Shown: positions 38,932-48,281 of the stretch, one piece after another | Layout: each line of letters begins with the position of its first letter | Numbering within the stretch: position 1 is the stretch's first letter | Assembly (NCBI GenBank): GCA_021845725.1 | Contig: JAJZVL010000016.1 | Location: 1-50,437, forward strand | Source of the DNA: Actinomycetes bacterium | GTDB lineage: Bacteria; Actinomycetota; Acidimicrobiia; Acidimicrobiales; RAAP-2 | Reading direction: 5' to 3' | DNA: 50,437 nt | Position numbers and translations under genes: made by a program | The notes under the pieces: model-generated | What the model was told of the DNA's origin: nothing | The model's database searches: none | Seen by the model: the letters and a program-made list of their open reading frames with translations, nothing else

Positions 38932-41196
38932 TCACTCGCCGAGGTCGGGGGACCCGCCCGCCGCCACGACGTCGCGCCGCAGAAGCCGCACCGCGGCGCC
39001 CGCCGCGGCTGCGACACCAGGGTCCGATGCCACGGAGGCGACCTGCCCGACCAGGTCCACCAGCTGCTTCACCGTCCGCACGAAGTCGCCTGGAGCGATC
39101 TCCCCGACGTCGTGCGACGCGACCTCGAGCACCGTGCCGAACGAGGCGCCGCGTGCCCACGAGGTGACTGCACCCGCCAGGCCGGGCTCGGGTTGGCGGG
39201 TTCTCGGAACGAGGTGGATCTCTTCCACCCCCCGGACGTGCTCGCCGAGCCCGCCGAGCGCGACAAGGCGCTCGTTGAGCTCCTGGCGTCTGCGCTCACC
39301 GATCCGGTCGCCCGCGCTTTTCCCCCGGCGCTGCGCGCGGGCGAGCTCCCTGGCGGCTCGTCGCCGGCCGTACGCGGGCCCGCCCGCCGGCCCGCTGGCG
39401 GGCCGGTGGGCACGGCGGCGCTCGAAGACGAGTGAGGACAGGACGCCGGAGAGCACCGCCGGCTCGGCGTCGGTGAGCACGTCGTCCACGAGTGCCTGGG
39501 CGACGAGGAGGTCGGACTCGTGATAGATCCGGGAGAGCAGCTCGCCTCGTGACGTGAGCTGCCACCCGTCCAGGTAGGCGAGCTCCTCGAGCACGGCGAG
39601 ACGACGGCCGAGGTGGTCGACCAGGACGTCGCGTCGTGGGGCGCTCCGTCGCTTGGCTCCGGCCGGCTTCGGCGCCCCAGCTGCTGCGTCCGCCTGCCAT
39701 TGGGCGAACGAGCGGCGCAGTACCGACACTGCGGTGGGTCGATCGAAGCGCCGCACGAGGTTGACGGCGAGGTTGTAGGTCGGGCGGAACGCCGAGCGGA
39801 GATCCGGCGGTGGAGCGACGGCGATCCTGGCCATCTCGGCGACGGGGACGTCAGGTGCCCACAGCACGACGGCATGGCCGACGTCGTCGAGGCCGCGCCG
39901 GCCTGCTCGCCCGGTCAGCTGGGCGTACTCCCCCGACGTGAGCGGCGCCCGCCCGGCGCTGCCGTACTTGTCGAAGCGTTCGATCGCGACCGTGCGCGCC
40001 GGCATGTTGATGCCGAGCGAGAGCGTCTCGGTCGCGAACACGACCTGGAGAAGGCCTCGGGCGAAGCACTCCTCCACCGTCTCGCGGAACGCTGGGACGA
40101 GGCCTGCATGGTGGGCTGCGATCCCCGACGCCAGTCCTTCCAGCCACTGGGTGTAGCCGAGCACGTCGAGCGCGTCGTCGCTCAGGTCCTCTACGTGCGC
40201 CTCCGCGATGCCGCGGATCTCCGCGCGCTGGTGGTGGTCCGTGAGACGCATGCCCTCGCGAAGACATTGTGCGACGGCGTCGTCGCACGCAGCCCTACTG
40301 AAGATGAACACGATCGCCGGCAGGAGATCGCGCTCTTCGAGCGCCTCCACGAGCTCGGTGCGCCTGGGCGAGCGGAAGGGCAGGCGAGGCCACCGCCGGT
40401 CGCTTCCCCGCCAGCGCGGTGCCGGGGCCAACTGCGCCATCTTGCGCGCGGTCTCGTCGAGGCGCAGCGCCTCGGCGCCAGGGCGCGAGTCATGGAGGAG
40501 GGGCAGGAGATCGGTCTGTGGCGGCCCTCCTCCCTCTGGCTGGCGGCGATGGACCGCGAGGTGGTGGCGCAGGACGACGGGACGGCGACGCTCCACGACC
40601 ACGCTCGTCGGGCCGCGCACCGAAGTCAGCCAGTCGCCGAGCTCCGAGGCGTTGGAAACCGTGGCCGACAGACAGACGAAGGTCACTGTGGGAGGGCAGA
40701 GGACCAGGACCTCCTCCCACACCGCGCCCCGGTAGGGATCCTGGAGGTAGTGAACTTCATCGAGCACTACCGTGCGCAGCCCGCCGAGGAGCTCCGAGCC
40801 CGCGAGGAGCATGTTGCGAAGAACCTCGGTCGTCATCACGACGACGGGTGCCTCCGCGCGGACTGCCGTGTCTCCGGTGAGGAGCCCGACGCGCTCGCTT
40901 CCGTGGGCCGCGCAGAGCTCGGCGAACTTCTGGTTCGAGAGCGCCTTGAGCGGCGTCGTGTAGAAGGACTTGCCTCCCATCGCCAGTGCCCGGTCGACTG
41001 CGTAGGCGGCCACGAGAGTCTTGCCGGAGCCGGTGGGGGCGGAGACGAGGACGGAGCGACCGTCGTCGAGCGCGTCGAAGGCCTCAGTCTGGAACTGGTC
41101 GGGCTCGAAGCGCAGCGTGCGCACAAAGCGCGCCCGATGGCCGCGCGGGACCCCGGCTGCCGCTCCCGCGGCTCGCCCCGTAGGTCGTGAGCTCAA
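38932..41196 (-). CDS. helY: DExH helicase of the Ski2/Mtr4 (HelY) type
   Basis: 754 aa. Motifs in order: Q-motif-like FEPDQFQTEAF, Walker A APTGSGKT, Walker B DEVHYLQDPYRG, SATVSN, helicase-C ATETLSLGINMPARTV and QLTGRAGRRG. The C-terminal third has the helical DSHCT-like part. Mycobacterial HelY is longer (about 900 aa). The start is taken at TTG 41196, overlapping the tatC stop; a GTG 80-90 nt downstream is an alternative. Linkage to tatC is the same as in mycobacteria. A role in RNA unwinding or decay is likely by family. Confidence 0.9.
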   Translation of the reverse strand: MSSRPTGRAAGAAAGVPRGHRARFVRTLRFEPDQFQTEAFDALDDGRSVLVSAPTGSGKTLVAAYAVDRALAMGGKSFYTTPLKALSNQKFAELCAAHGSERVGLLTGDTAVRAEAPVVVMTTEVLRNMLLAGSELLGGLRTVVLDEVHYLQDPYRGAVWEEVLVLCPPTVTFVCLSATVSNASELGDWLTSVRGPTSVVVERRRPVVLRHHLAVHRRQPEGGGPPQTDLLPLLHDSRPGAEALRLDETARKMAQLAPAPRWRGSDRRWPRLPFRSPRRTELVEALEERDLLPAIVFIFSRAACDDAVAQCLREGMRLTDHHQRAEIRGIAEAHVEDLSDDALDVLGYTQWLEGLASGIAAHHAGLVPAFRETVEECFARGLLQVVFATETLSLGINMPARTVAIERFDKYGSAGRAPLTSGEYAQLTGRAGRRGLDDVGHAVVLWAPDVPVAEMARIAVAPPPDLRSAFRPTYNLAVNLVRRFDRPTAVSVLRRSFAQWQADAAAGAPKPAGAKRRSAPRRDVLVDHLGRRLAVLEELAYLDGWQLTSRGELLSRIYHESDLLVAQALVDDVLTDAEPAVLSGVLSSLVFERRRAHRPASGPAGGPAYGRRRAARELARAQRRGKSAGDRIGERRRQELNERLVALGGLGEHVRGVEEIHLVPRTRQPEPGLAGAVTSWARGASFGTVLEVASHDVGEIAPGDFVRTVKQLVDLVGQVASVASDPGVAAAAGAAVRLLRRDVVAAGGSPDLGE

Positions 41197-41957
41197 CGCC
41201 GGAGGAGCTTGCCGACGCCGATGGACGCGAAGTAGAAGACGACGAGTGGGACTCCGAGGGCGATCATGGAGAAGGGGTCGGAGCTCGGGGTGAAGACCGC
41301 GGCAGCGACGGTGATCCCGATGACCGCCCATCGCCAGTGGCGCAGGAGGGCGGCGGGGGTGATCACGCGGGCGAGTTGCAGCGCAACGAGGAGCACCGGG
41401 AATTCGAACGTGAGCCCGAAGAGCAGCATCATCAGCAGCACCAAGGTGAGGTACGCGTTCGGGTTCAACAGCGCGTGGATGCTCGGTCCGCCGATATGGA
41501 TGAGCCAGCCAAGGGTGTGCGGGAGCACGAGGTAGACGACCGCGCACCCGGACAGGAAGAGGACGACCGAGGCGATCACGAACGGCACCGCGTAGCGCTT
41601 CTCGGTGGCGCGCAGCCCAGGGGTCACGAACCGCCACAGCTCCCACAGCGCCACGGGCGAGGCGAGGACGAGGCCGCCGAACGCGGCGAACTTCACTCGC
41701 AGCGAGAGCGCGTCGAGCGGGGCGGTCACGTAGAAGCGGCAGGCGCTCGCCTGCTGCACCTCGCAGAAGGGGTGGCGCATCAGCGCGAACTCCCAGTTGT
41801 AGAAGAAGACCGACACGCATGCGAGGACGACGAACGCCGCGACCGTGATCATGAGACGGCGGCGAAGCTCGGACAAATGCTCCCCGAGCGTCATCGCGTC
41901 AGGCTTCGCGCGGAGGCGCCGCAGCGCCGGCACGCGCTCGGAGAGGGGCATGGCCAT
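41193..41957 (-). CDS. tatC: Sec-independent protein translocase TatC
   Basis: 254 aa, six membrane helices. LGEHLSELRRRLMI at the N-terminus is the Tat-signal-binding region. RFVTPGLRATEKRY and LLFGLTFEFPVLLVAL with the conserved Glu are present. It recognises twin-arginine signals, so it would export the Mo enzyme at 6722-9304. It lies 3 nt after the TatB/A-like gene and overlaps helY. Confidence 0.96.
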   Translation of the reverse strand: MAMPLSERVPALRRLRAKPDAMTLGEHLSELRRRLMITVAAFVVLACVSVFFYNWEFALMRHPFCEVQQASACRFYVTAPLDALSLRVKFAAFGGLVLASPVALWELWRFVTPGLRATEKRYAVPFVIASVVLFLSGCAVVYLVLPHTLGWLIHIGGPSIHALLNPNAYLTLVLLMMLLFGLTFEFPVLLVALQLARVITPAALLRHWRWAVIGITVAAAVFTPSSDPFSMIALGVPLVVFYFASIGVGKLLRR

Positions 41958-41960
41958 CGG

Positions 41961-42461
41961 CTAGTTCAGGTTCGGGTCGTCGGTGTCCAGCCTTGCCAGG
42001 GCCGGAGCGACGAGGTGGGCTGCTGCGGTCCCGGGCTCTGCGGCGCCAGTCTGCTCGGCACGCCCGGTCCCGGGCTCTGCGGCGCCTCGGGTGCCGTTCA
42101 TCCGGGGGGAAGTCCCGGCGCCGCCGGCGTGCCCGTCACCAGCGCCGGCGTGCCCGTCACCACCGCCGTGCCCGTCACCACCGGCGTGCCCGTCACCGTT
42201 GGGCGACGGCGGCTCGCCATGGACGTCCGCCAGCTGGTTCAAGAGGCTGACGGGGGACCGAGCGAAACGGACGATGTCCTGGCTGCTCGGCAGGTCCGGG
42301 ACGGCCTGGCGGATCTCGCTGTCGAGCCGCGTGTGCAGCTCGCGCACCTTGCGCCATCCCGCGCCGAGCTGGCGGGCGACCTCGGGCAGGCGCTTGGGCC
42401 CGAGGATGACCACCACGACGACGAAGATGATGAGGAGCTTTGTCGGGCTGAGGTCCAGCAC
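41961..42461 (-). CDS. tatB: TatA/TatB-family translocase subunit
   Basis: 166 aa. The N-terminal helix LLIIFVVVVVILGPKRLP is followed by an amphipathic helix (EVARQLGAGWRKVRELHTRL) and a long disordered tail. Pro after Gly in the helix hinge and the greater length favour TatB over TatA, but the split is soft in actinobacteria. The tail contains Gly-Asp-Gly-His repeats derived from the 18-21-bp array. It is immediately upstream of tatC. Confidence 0.85.
   Translation of the reverse strand: MLDLSPTKLLIIFVVVVVILGPKRLPEVARQLGAGWRKVRELHTRLDSEIRQAVPDLPSSQDIVRFARSPVSLLNQLADVHGEPPSPNGDGHAGGDGHGGGDGHAGAGDGHAGGAGTSPRMNGTRGAAEPGTGRAEQTGAAEPGTAAAHLVAPALARLDTDDPNLN
42123..42198 (-). repeat. 18-21-bp repeat array in the tatB tail
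   Basis: GCCGGCGTGCCCGTCACCA and shorter variants recur four times. Nearby, GGTCCCGGGCTCTGCGGCGC also occurs twice (about 42027 and 42066). Confidence 0.85.
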
Positions 42462-42554
42462 GCACCTCGATTGTACCCGGAGGTTCCGTCCGGAGATGGC
42501 CCTGGGTGGTGAGGTGCGGGCATGAAGCCTGGGTGGTGAGGTGCGCGAGGAAGG

Positions 42555-43274
42555 CTAGAAGTACCGGAACTGCGATGGCGGCCAGAGGATGAGGAAGACC
42601 TTTCCGACGATGTAGGACCCCTTGACCGGGCCCCACATCCTGCTGTCGCAGGAGTTCACCCGGTTGTCCCCCATCACGAAGTAGTCCCCCTTTGGCACGG
42701 TGAACGGTTTCGACATCGTCGTGTACGTCTGGGGACCCTTCGGCAGCCAGGGTTCCTTCAGGAGCTTTCCTGTGATGTACACCTGCCCCCCGTGGGCGGA
42801 GACCGTCTGACCCGGGAGCCCGACCACCCGCTTGACGAGGTCGGGGACCGGCGGGCCACCGCAGTCCTCGGCGGGCGGGGTCTTGAAGACGATGATGTCG
42901 CCCACGTGGATCGTCCCGTAGAGCTTGTTGACGACGATCCGGTCCCCCGCTTTGAGCGTGGGCCACATGGATGTCGACGGCACGTAGTAGGTCTGTGCCA
43001 CGAACGTGCGCACGCCGAAGGCGACGCCGACGGCGACCACGATGACGACGATCCACTCGACGACCCATCGGTACGAGCGACGTCGAGGTCCCGCTCCCCC
43101 GCTGGATCCCTGATCGCCGTCGGTCCCGCCGCCGGCTCCGCTGGTCAGCTCGCCGCCCGAGCCCTCGCCGCCCGGGCCGTCGCCCGATCCCTCGCCAGGC
43201 AGGGCGGTTCCGGGGCCGCTACCGACCGTCGGACCGGGGCTTGGCACGGCGCGGGCAGGGAGTTCATCGCTCAC
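42555..43274 (-). CDS. lepB: Signal peptidase I
   Basis: 239 aa. About 65 Gly/Ser/Pro-rich residues precede the membrane helix (VVEWIVVIVVAVGVAFGVRT). The catalytic Ser is in YVPSTSMWPTL and the catalytic Lys in DLVKRVVGLPG; GDNRVNSCDSRMWGPV is box E. It cuts signal peptides from exported proteins. It sits where pafB/pafC occur in mycobacteria, between pafA and the tat genes. Confidence 0.95.
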   Translation of the reverse strand: MSDELPARAVPSPGPTVGSGPGTALPGEGSGDGPGGEGSGGELTSGAGGGTDGDQGSSGGAGPRRRSYRWVVEWIVVIVVAVGVAFGVRTFVAQTYYVPSTSMWPTLKAGDRIVVNKLYGTIHVGDIIVFKTPPAEDCGGPPVPDLVKRVVGLPGQTVSAHGGQVYITGKLLKEPWLPKGPQTYTTMSKPFTVPKGDYFVMGDNRVNSCDSRMWGPVKGSYIVGKVFLILWPPSQFRYF

Positions 43275-43332
43275 GGGGTCCCGAGGCTACAGGGTGCGCT
43301 CCTCGCCGGCAGGGCGCGCTCTGCCGTGGGCA

Positions 43333-44700
43333 TCAGAGCGAGGCGATGAGACGCTCCACCCGCTCGTCGTGCGAGCGGAACGGGTCCTTCAGTAAGACGG
43401 TGCGCTGGGCCTGGTCGTTCAGCTTCAGGTGGACCCAGTCGACGGTGAAGTCACGCCGGCGCTCCTTCGCACGTCGCACGAAGGCGCCTCGGAGCCTTGC
43501 GCGGGTCGTCTGAGGGGGCTCCGTCATCGCCGTCACGATGTCGGCATCCGTGCAGGTGCGCTCGACCTGGTCCCGGGCCTGGAGCTTGTAGAACAGGCCG
43601 CGGTCTCGGTCGACGTCGTGGTACATGAGGTCGACCATGGCGACCTTGGGGTGCGAGAGCGGCAGGCCCTGGCGCTGGCGCACCTGGTCGATGAGTCGGT
43701 ACTTGGCCACCCAGTCGCACTCCCGCCATAGGGACAACGGGTCGGACTCGAGGCCCTTCAGGCAGTGCTGCCACATCTCGAGCGCCCTGTCCTCCTCAGG
43801 CCCGAGCCCATGGCGGTCTCGGAAGCGCAACGCGCGCTCGAGGTACTCCATCTGGATATCGAGCGCGCGCATCTCACGCCCGTTGGCAAGGCGGACGCGG
43901 CGCTGGCAGGTGATGTCGTGGCTGATCTCGCGGATCGCCCGGATCGGGTTCTCGAGCGTGAGGTCGCGCAGCACGGTGCCGGAGTCCTCGAGCATGGTGA
44001 GCAGGATGGCCGTGGTGCCGACCTTGAGGTAGGTGGCGTACTCGCTCATGTTCGAGTCGCCCACGATCACGTGCAGCCTGCGGAAGCGCTCCGCGTCGGC
44101 ATGGGGCTCGTCGCGCGTATTGATGATCGGGCGGCTGCGCGTGGTCGCGGACGAGACGCCCTCCCAGATGTGCTCCGCTCGCTGGCTCATGCAGTAGACC
44201 GCGCCGCGCGCCGTCTGGAGCACCTTGCCGGCCCCGGCGAAGATCTGGCGGCTCACGAGGAACGGGATGAGCACCTCGGTGTAGCGGCTGAAGTCGTCGT
44301 TGCGCTCGGTGAGGTAGTTCTCGTGGCAGCCGTAGGAGTTCCCTGCCGAGTCCGTGTTGTTCTTGAACAGGTAGACGTCGCCGCGGATCCCCTCCTCGCG
44401 CAGACGCGTCTGTGCCCCCGCCACGAGCTGGGAAAGGATCCACTCCCCCGCCTTGTCGTGCACCACGAGGTCGCTGATGCGGTCGCACTCGGGCGTGGCG
44501 TACTCCGGGTGGCTGCCGACATCGAGGTAGAGCCGTGCGCCGTTCTCCAAGAAGACGTTCGACGAACGTCCCCAGCTCACCACGCGGCGGAAGAGGTAGC
44601 GTGCCACCTCGTCGGGGCTCAGCCTGCGCTGGCCGCGTAAAGTGAAGGTGACCCCGTACTCGTTCTCGAGCCCGAAGATCCGTCGCTCCACACTGGTCAC
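43333..44700 (-). CDS. pafA: Pup-protein ligase PafA
   Basis: 455 aa, normal length. It links the C-terminal Glu of deamidated Pup to lysines of target proteins using [17 protein letters not shown] is the glutamine-synthetase-like Mg-ATP site, and [16 protein letters not shown] contains the catalytic Asp. [17 protein letters not shown] and [16 protein letters not shown] are shared with Dop. Dop's extra loop is absent near the N-terminus, which separates the two. Confidence 0.96.
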   Translation of the reverse strand: MTSVERRIFGLENEYGVTFTLRGQRRLSPDEVARYLFRRVVSWGRSSNVFLENGARLYLDVGSHPEYATPECDRISDLVVHDKAGEWILSQLVAGAQTRLREEGIRGDVYLFKNNTDSAGNSYGCHENYLTERNDDFSRYTEVLIPFLVSRQIFAGAGKVLQTARGAVYCMSQRAEHIWEGVSSATTRSRPIINTRDEPHADAERFRRLHVIVGDSNMSEYATYLKVGTTAILLTMLEDSGTVLRDLTLENPIRAIREISHDITCQRRVRLANGREMRALDIQMEYLERALRFRDRHGLGPEEDRALEMWQHCLKGLESDPLSLWRECDWVAKYRLIDQVRQRQGLPLSHPKVAMVDLMYHDVDRDRGLFYKLQARDQVERTCTDADIVTAMTEPPQTTRARLRGAFVRRAKERRRDFTVDWVHLKLNDQAQRTVLLKDPFRSHDERVERLIASL

Positions 44701-44715
44701 GGTAGTGCCGGGCGC

Positions 44716-44790
44716 GCCGTCGGCGAGCGTCAGCCAGCCGCCGGGCTACCCGCCGTCGGCGAGCGTCGGCCAGCCGCCGGGCTACCCGCT
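44716..44790. repeat. 36-bp tandem repeat between prcA and pafA
   Basis: GCCGTCGGCGAGCGTCAGCC plus 16 bases occurs at 44716 and, with one change, at 44752; a part copy of the end follows. It fills the 96-nt gap between prcA and pafA, and no gene is visible. Confidence 0.88.
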
Positions 44791-44796
44791 ACCGGG

Positions 44797-45582
44797 CTAC
44801 CCGCCGCTCTCGACGGCAGCCTGGTCGTCCGCCCCGCCGGAGGTCCGGGGGGAGGACTCCGCTGCCTTCGCAGGCGAAGACGCCTCCGCAGGGGAAGGCT
44901 CGACGCCTTCGAGGATCTGGGCAAGCTCGCCGTCGGTGATCCGCCTGAAGGCACGACGCCCGTTCTCCCTGCTGAGCACCGCAACTTCGAGGTCGTTCGG
45001 GCCGAGGGTGCGCTGGGGCCCGGCCAGGGCCTTGACCGCCGCCCGGATCGCCTCCGCCCGATCGCGGTCGGGCTGCCAGTCTGCGGCGAAGCGCTCGCTG
45101 ATCGTCTCCGCTTCGCCGCCGAGGACAGCGAAGCGGTCCTCGTCGGTGATGGTGCCCTCGTAGGCCACGTGGTACAGCTGGTCGGGCCTTCCGTTGGCCC
45201 CGAGCTCCGCAACAAGGATCTCCACCTCGAGCGGCTTCATCTCATGCGTGAAGACGTTCCCGAGGTACTGTGCGTAGAGGTTAGCGAGGGAGCGCGCGTC
45301 GACGTCCTCCCGGCTGAAGGCGAAGCCCTTCGTGTCCGCGTGGCGCACGCCGGCCACGCGGAGCTGGTCGTACTCGTTGTACTTGCCGACCCCGGCGAAG
45401 GCGATGCGGTCGTAGATCTCGCTGATCTTGTGCAGGGAGCGTGACGGATTCTCCGCGACGATGAGGACCCCGTCGGCGTACGCGGTGGCGATGAGGGAGC
45501 GGCCGCGGGCGATCCCCTTCTGGGCGTACTCGGCCCGGTCCTTCATCACCTGCTCGGGAGCGACGTAGAACGGCATGGTCAC
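44797..45582 (-). CDS. prcA: Proteasome subunit alpha
   Basis: 261 aa. The N-terminus FYVAPEQVMKDRAEYAQKGI is typical of actinobacterial PrcA, whose first helix gates the pore. It has no catalytic Thr, as expected. The C-terminal 35 residues are Ser/Ala/Glu-rich and probably loose. The start overlaps the prcB stop by 4 nt. It forms the outer rings of the 20S core with PrcB. Confidence 0.96.
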   Translation of the reverse strand: MTMPFYVAPEQVMKDRAEYAQKGIARGRSLIATAYADGVLIVAENPSRSLHKISEIYDRIAFAGVGKYNEYDQLRVAGVRHADTKGFAFSREDVDARSLANLYAQYLGNVFTHEMKPLEVEILVAELGANGRPDQLYHVAYEGTITDEDRFAVLGGEAETISERFAADWQPDRDRAEAIRAAVKALAGPQRTLGPNDLEVAVLSRENGRRAFRRITDGELAQILEGVEPSPAEASSPAKAAESSPRTSGGADDQAAVESGG

Positions 45583-46472
45583 GACGGCTCACCTCCGCTC
45601 ACCGGGCCCCCAGTCACCGGGCCGCCAGTCACCGGGCCCCCAGTCGCCGGGCCCCCGCTCACCGGGCCGCCAACGGTTTCGCGCTCAGCCCGTTTCCGGT
45701 CGATGAGCGCCTGGAAGCGGGCCGCCACCTCCTCTTCGGGCACCTCCCTATAACCGTCGGCGGTGACGACGGAGACCGTCGGGTAGATCCCGCGGACCAC
45801 GTCCGGTCCGCCCGTGCCGGAGTCCTCGTCCGCCGCCTCGTAGAGCGCCTGGATGGCCAGCTCCACGCCCTCGGAGCGAGAGAGGCCTTCGCGGAAGCCG
45901 AGCTTGATCGTGGTGCGGGCATCCCGCCCGCCCGAGCCGGTCGCCTGGTAGTCGGCCTCCTCGTAGTGGCCGCCCGTGACGTCGTAGGTGAAGATGCGCC
46001 CTGCTCCCCGTGCGGTGTCGTAGCCGGCGAACAGCGGGACGACGGCGAGGCCCTGGATGGCGAGCGGCAGGTGCTGGCGGACCATCTGGGCGAGCTGGTT
46101 GGCCTTGCCCTCGAGGCTGAGGTTGACGCCCTCGACCTTCTCGTAGTGCTCGAGCTGGGTCTGGAAGAGGCGGACCATCTCGACGGCGAACCCGGCGGCG
46201 CCCGCGATGGCCACAGCCGAGTAGTGGTCGGCGGGGAAGACCTTCTCCATGGCGCGATGCGCGATGGCATGCCCCTCGGTTGCACGGCGGTCGCCCGCCA
46301 TGACGACGCCATCGGCGAAACGCAGCGCCACGACGGTCGTGGCGTGGCGTACGGACGCGGCGAAGTCGGTCCCCTGCGGCACGGCGGGCACGGCGGGCAG
46401 GCCGGTTCGCCGCAGGAGGCTCGAGAAGTCCGGTCCTGGGTCCTCGGTCGGATGGAAGAGCGGGAGCGCCAC
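45579..46472 (-). CDS. prcB: Proteasome subunit beta
   Basis: 297 aa. A 44-residue propeptide precedes the nucleophile Thr45 in HATTVVALRFADG. The Asp in VMAGDRRAT and Lys in AMEKVFPAD complete the active site. The core ends near residue 268; then comes a tail of GGPVTGGPVS repeats from the 15-bp array (45601-45672). The tail would lie on the outside or at the ring contact and is unusual. The gene lies 6 nt after pup and overlaps prcA. Confidence 0.96.
   Translation of the reverse strand: MALPLFHPTEDPGPDFSSLLRRTGLPAVPAVPQGTDFAASVRHATTVVALRFADGVVMAGDRRATEGHAIAHRAMEKVFPADHYSAVAIAGAAGFAVEMVRLFQTQLEHYEKVEGVNLSLEGKANQLAQMVRQHLPLAIQGLAVVPLFAGYDTARGAGRIFTYDVTGGHYEEADYQATGSGGRDARTTIKLGFREGLSRSEGVELAIQALYEAADEDSGTGGPDVVRGIYPTVSVVTADGYREVPEEEVAARFQALIDRKRAERETVGGPVSGGPATGGPVTGGPVTGGPVSGGEPS
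45601..45675 (-). repeat. 15-bp tandem repeat, five copies, coding the PrcB tail
   Basis: ACCGGGCCCCCAGTC and variants begin at 45601, 45616, 45631, 45646 and 45661. Confidence 0.93.
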
Positions 46473-46478
46473 CTCGGG

Positions 46479-46676
46479 CTACTGCCCGCCCTTCTGGACG
46501 TAGTTGCGCACGAACTCCTCGGCGTTGTCCTCGAGCACTTCGTCGATCTCGTCCATGAGATCGTCGAGCTCCGCCTTGATCTTCTCGCCGCGTTCCGAGG
46601 TCGCCGGGGTGTCCTCGACCACCTCGCTCTCGGTGCGAGCCGGCGCGCTCTTGCGCTTCAGTTCTCGCTCAGGCAT
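46479..46676 (-). CDS. pup: Prokaryotic ubiquitin-like protein Pup
   Basis: 65 aa, ending KGGQ; the Gln is deamidated by Dop before ligation. The central DDLMDEIDEVLEDNAEEF is the helix-forming part that docks on the ARC/Mpa coiled coil. ATG 46676 is right: GAGGGG lies 8 nt upstream, and an in-frame ATG 51 nt earlier would give an atypical N-terminus. Confidence 0.97.
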   Translation of the reverse strand: MPERELKRKSAPARTESEVVEDTPATSERGEKIKAELDDLMDEIDEVLEDNAEEFVRNYVQKGGQ

Positions 46677-46769
46677 TGCTTCGTCCCCTCTTGCACGCCA
46701 CTGTCTTATCTCGCCGGCGACCGGCATGTGCGTCTTTTCCTGTCGCGGGCCTGCGGTCCTCGAAGATCG

Positions 46770-48260
46770 TCATGCGCTCAGCCGCTCCAAGAGCTCCGCC
46801 GGCGTCGCGCTCGCCTCCAGGAGAGCGGCCGTGTGCGCCGCCGTCCCCCGCAAGGGGTCCATCATAGGGACGCGGCGCAACGGGTCGGTCCCCAGATCGA
46901 AGACGAGCGAGTCCCAGTTCGCCGTCACGACGGCCTCGGGCCACCGGGCGAGGCACTGTCCCCTGAACCACGCCCGCGTGTCGGCTGGCGGCGTTGTGAC
47001 CGCGGCTGCGACGGCGGCGTCGTCGACGAGGCGCTCCATGCCGAGCCGGATGTAGAGGGAACGCTCCGGGCGAAGGTCGTGGTACTGGAGGTCGAGGGCG
47101 GAGAGCCTGCTGTCCCCCCACTCGCAGCCGTGACGGTCCCGGTAGGCCTCGACCACCCTGCGCTTGGCGACCCAGTCGAGCTGGTCGGCGAGCGTGGAGG
47201 GATCCTGTTCCAAGCCGTGGAGGACGGCCTCCCAGCGCCCGAGCACGCGCTCGCCGACCTCGTCTCCCCCGAGCACCGACAGGCCGTGGTGGTCGGCGTA
47301 CTTTCGGGCCGTGGTGTACAGCTCCCACTGGACGGCGAGCGCCGTGGCGGTCGAGCCGTCCGCCATGGTGATCGGGCGCCGCAAGGTGAGGTCGGTGGAG
47401 ACCTCGTGCAGCGCACGCACCGGATCGACCGGGGTGAGGTCCCTGGGCGAGGCGACGTCGTCTTCGACCATGGCCAGCACGAGCGCGGTGGTGCCGATCT
47501 TGAGGAAGGTCGCGACCTCCGAGAGGTTGGCGTCCCCGACGATGACGTGGAGGCGGCGGAAGCGCCGGGGGTCGGCGTGCGGCTCGTCACGCGTGTTCAC
47601 GATCGGGCGCTTGAGCGTGGTCTCGAGGCCGATCACCTCTTCGAAGAACTCCGCGCGCTGGGAGATCTGGAAGGTCACCCCAGCCTTGTCGAGCTTGGGA
47701 GTCTCCGCGCCCACCTTGCCCGACCCGGTGTAGATCTGGCGGGTGACGAAGTGCGGGATCACCGCAGCGGCAACCTTGGCGAACGGGACGGCCCGGTCCA
47801 CGAGGTAGTTCTCGTGGCAGCCATACGAGTTGCCCTTGCCGTCCGAGTTGTTCTTGTAGACCACGACGGGCGGCGTGCCCGGGTACAGGTGCGCCGCCGC
47901 GCGCATCGAGCGGCGCAGCACCTCCTCACCTGCCTTGTCGTAGAGGACGAGGGTCAGCGGGTCGGCGCACTCGGGCGAGGAGTACTCGGGGTGCGCGTGG
48001 TCCACGTAGTAGCGGGCGCCGTTGGTGAGCACCGTGTTGGCCAGGTGGGTCTCCACGATGGGGGCGAGAGCCCCTTCCTTCGTGAAGCCCCGCGCGTCGT
48101 TGGCCGGTGTCTCGTCCTCGAAGTCCCAGTCCGTGCGGCGCTCCGCCTCGGTCGCGTAGGCATTGACGAGGAGCGAGGACGCGGTGATCGGGTTGCCGTC
48201 GCCACCGGGCACGTTGATGCCGTACTCGGTCTCGATCCCGCAGACCTTGGGAATGGCCAC
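46770..48260 (-). CDS. dop: Pup deamidase/depupylase Dop
   Basis: 496 aa. It deamidates Pup's C-terminal Gln and also removes Pup from targets. MAIPKVCGIETEYGI is the ATP site. The segment RRTDWDFEDETPANDARGF is the Dop-specific loop, absent in PafA, and YYVDHAHPEYSSPEC carries the nucleophilic Asp. It lies 21 nt after the ATPase gene and 93 nt before pup. Confidence 0.96.
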   Translation of the reverse strand: MAIPKVCGIETEYGINVPGGDGNPITASSLLVNAYATEAERRTDWDFEDETPANDARGFTKEGALAPIVETHLANTVLTNGARYYVDHAHPEYSSPECADPLTLVLYDKAGEEVLRRSMRAAAHLYPGTPPVVVYKNNSDGKGNSYGCHENYLVDRAVPFAKVAAAVIPHFVTRQIYTGSGKVGAETPKLDKAGVTFQISQRAEFFEEVIGLETTLKRPIVNTRDEPHADPRRFRRLHVIVGDANLSEVATFLKIGTTALVLAMVEDDVASPRDLTPVDPVRALHEVSTDLTLRRPITMADGSTATALAVQWELYTTARKYADHHGLSVLGGDEVGERVLGRWEAVLHGLEQDPSTLADQLDWVAKRRVVEAYRDRHGCEWGDSRLSALDLQYHDLRPERSLYIRLGMERLVDDAAVAAAVTTPPADTRAWFRGQCLARWPEAVVTANWDSLVFDLGTDPLRRVPMMDPLRGTAAHTAALLEASATPAELLERLSA

Positions 48261-48281
48261 GTGAGCGACCCTACCCGCTCG

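Noticed and set aside
39613-41190. Plus-strand open frame of 525 codons
   Set aside because: It is the antisense of the HelY-type helicase, whose motifs are complete.
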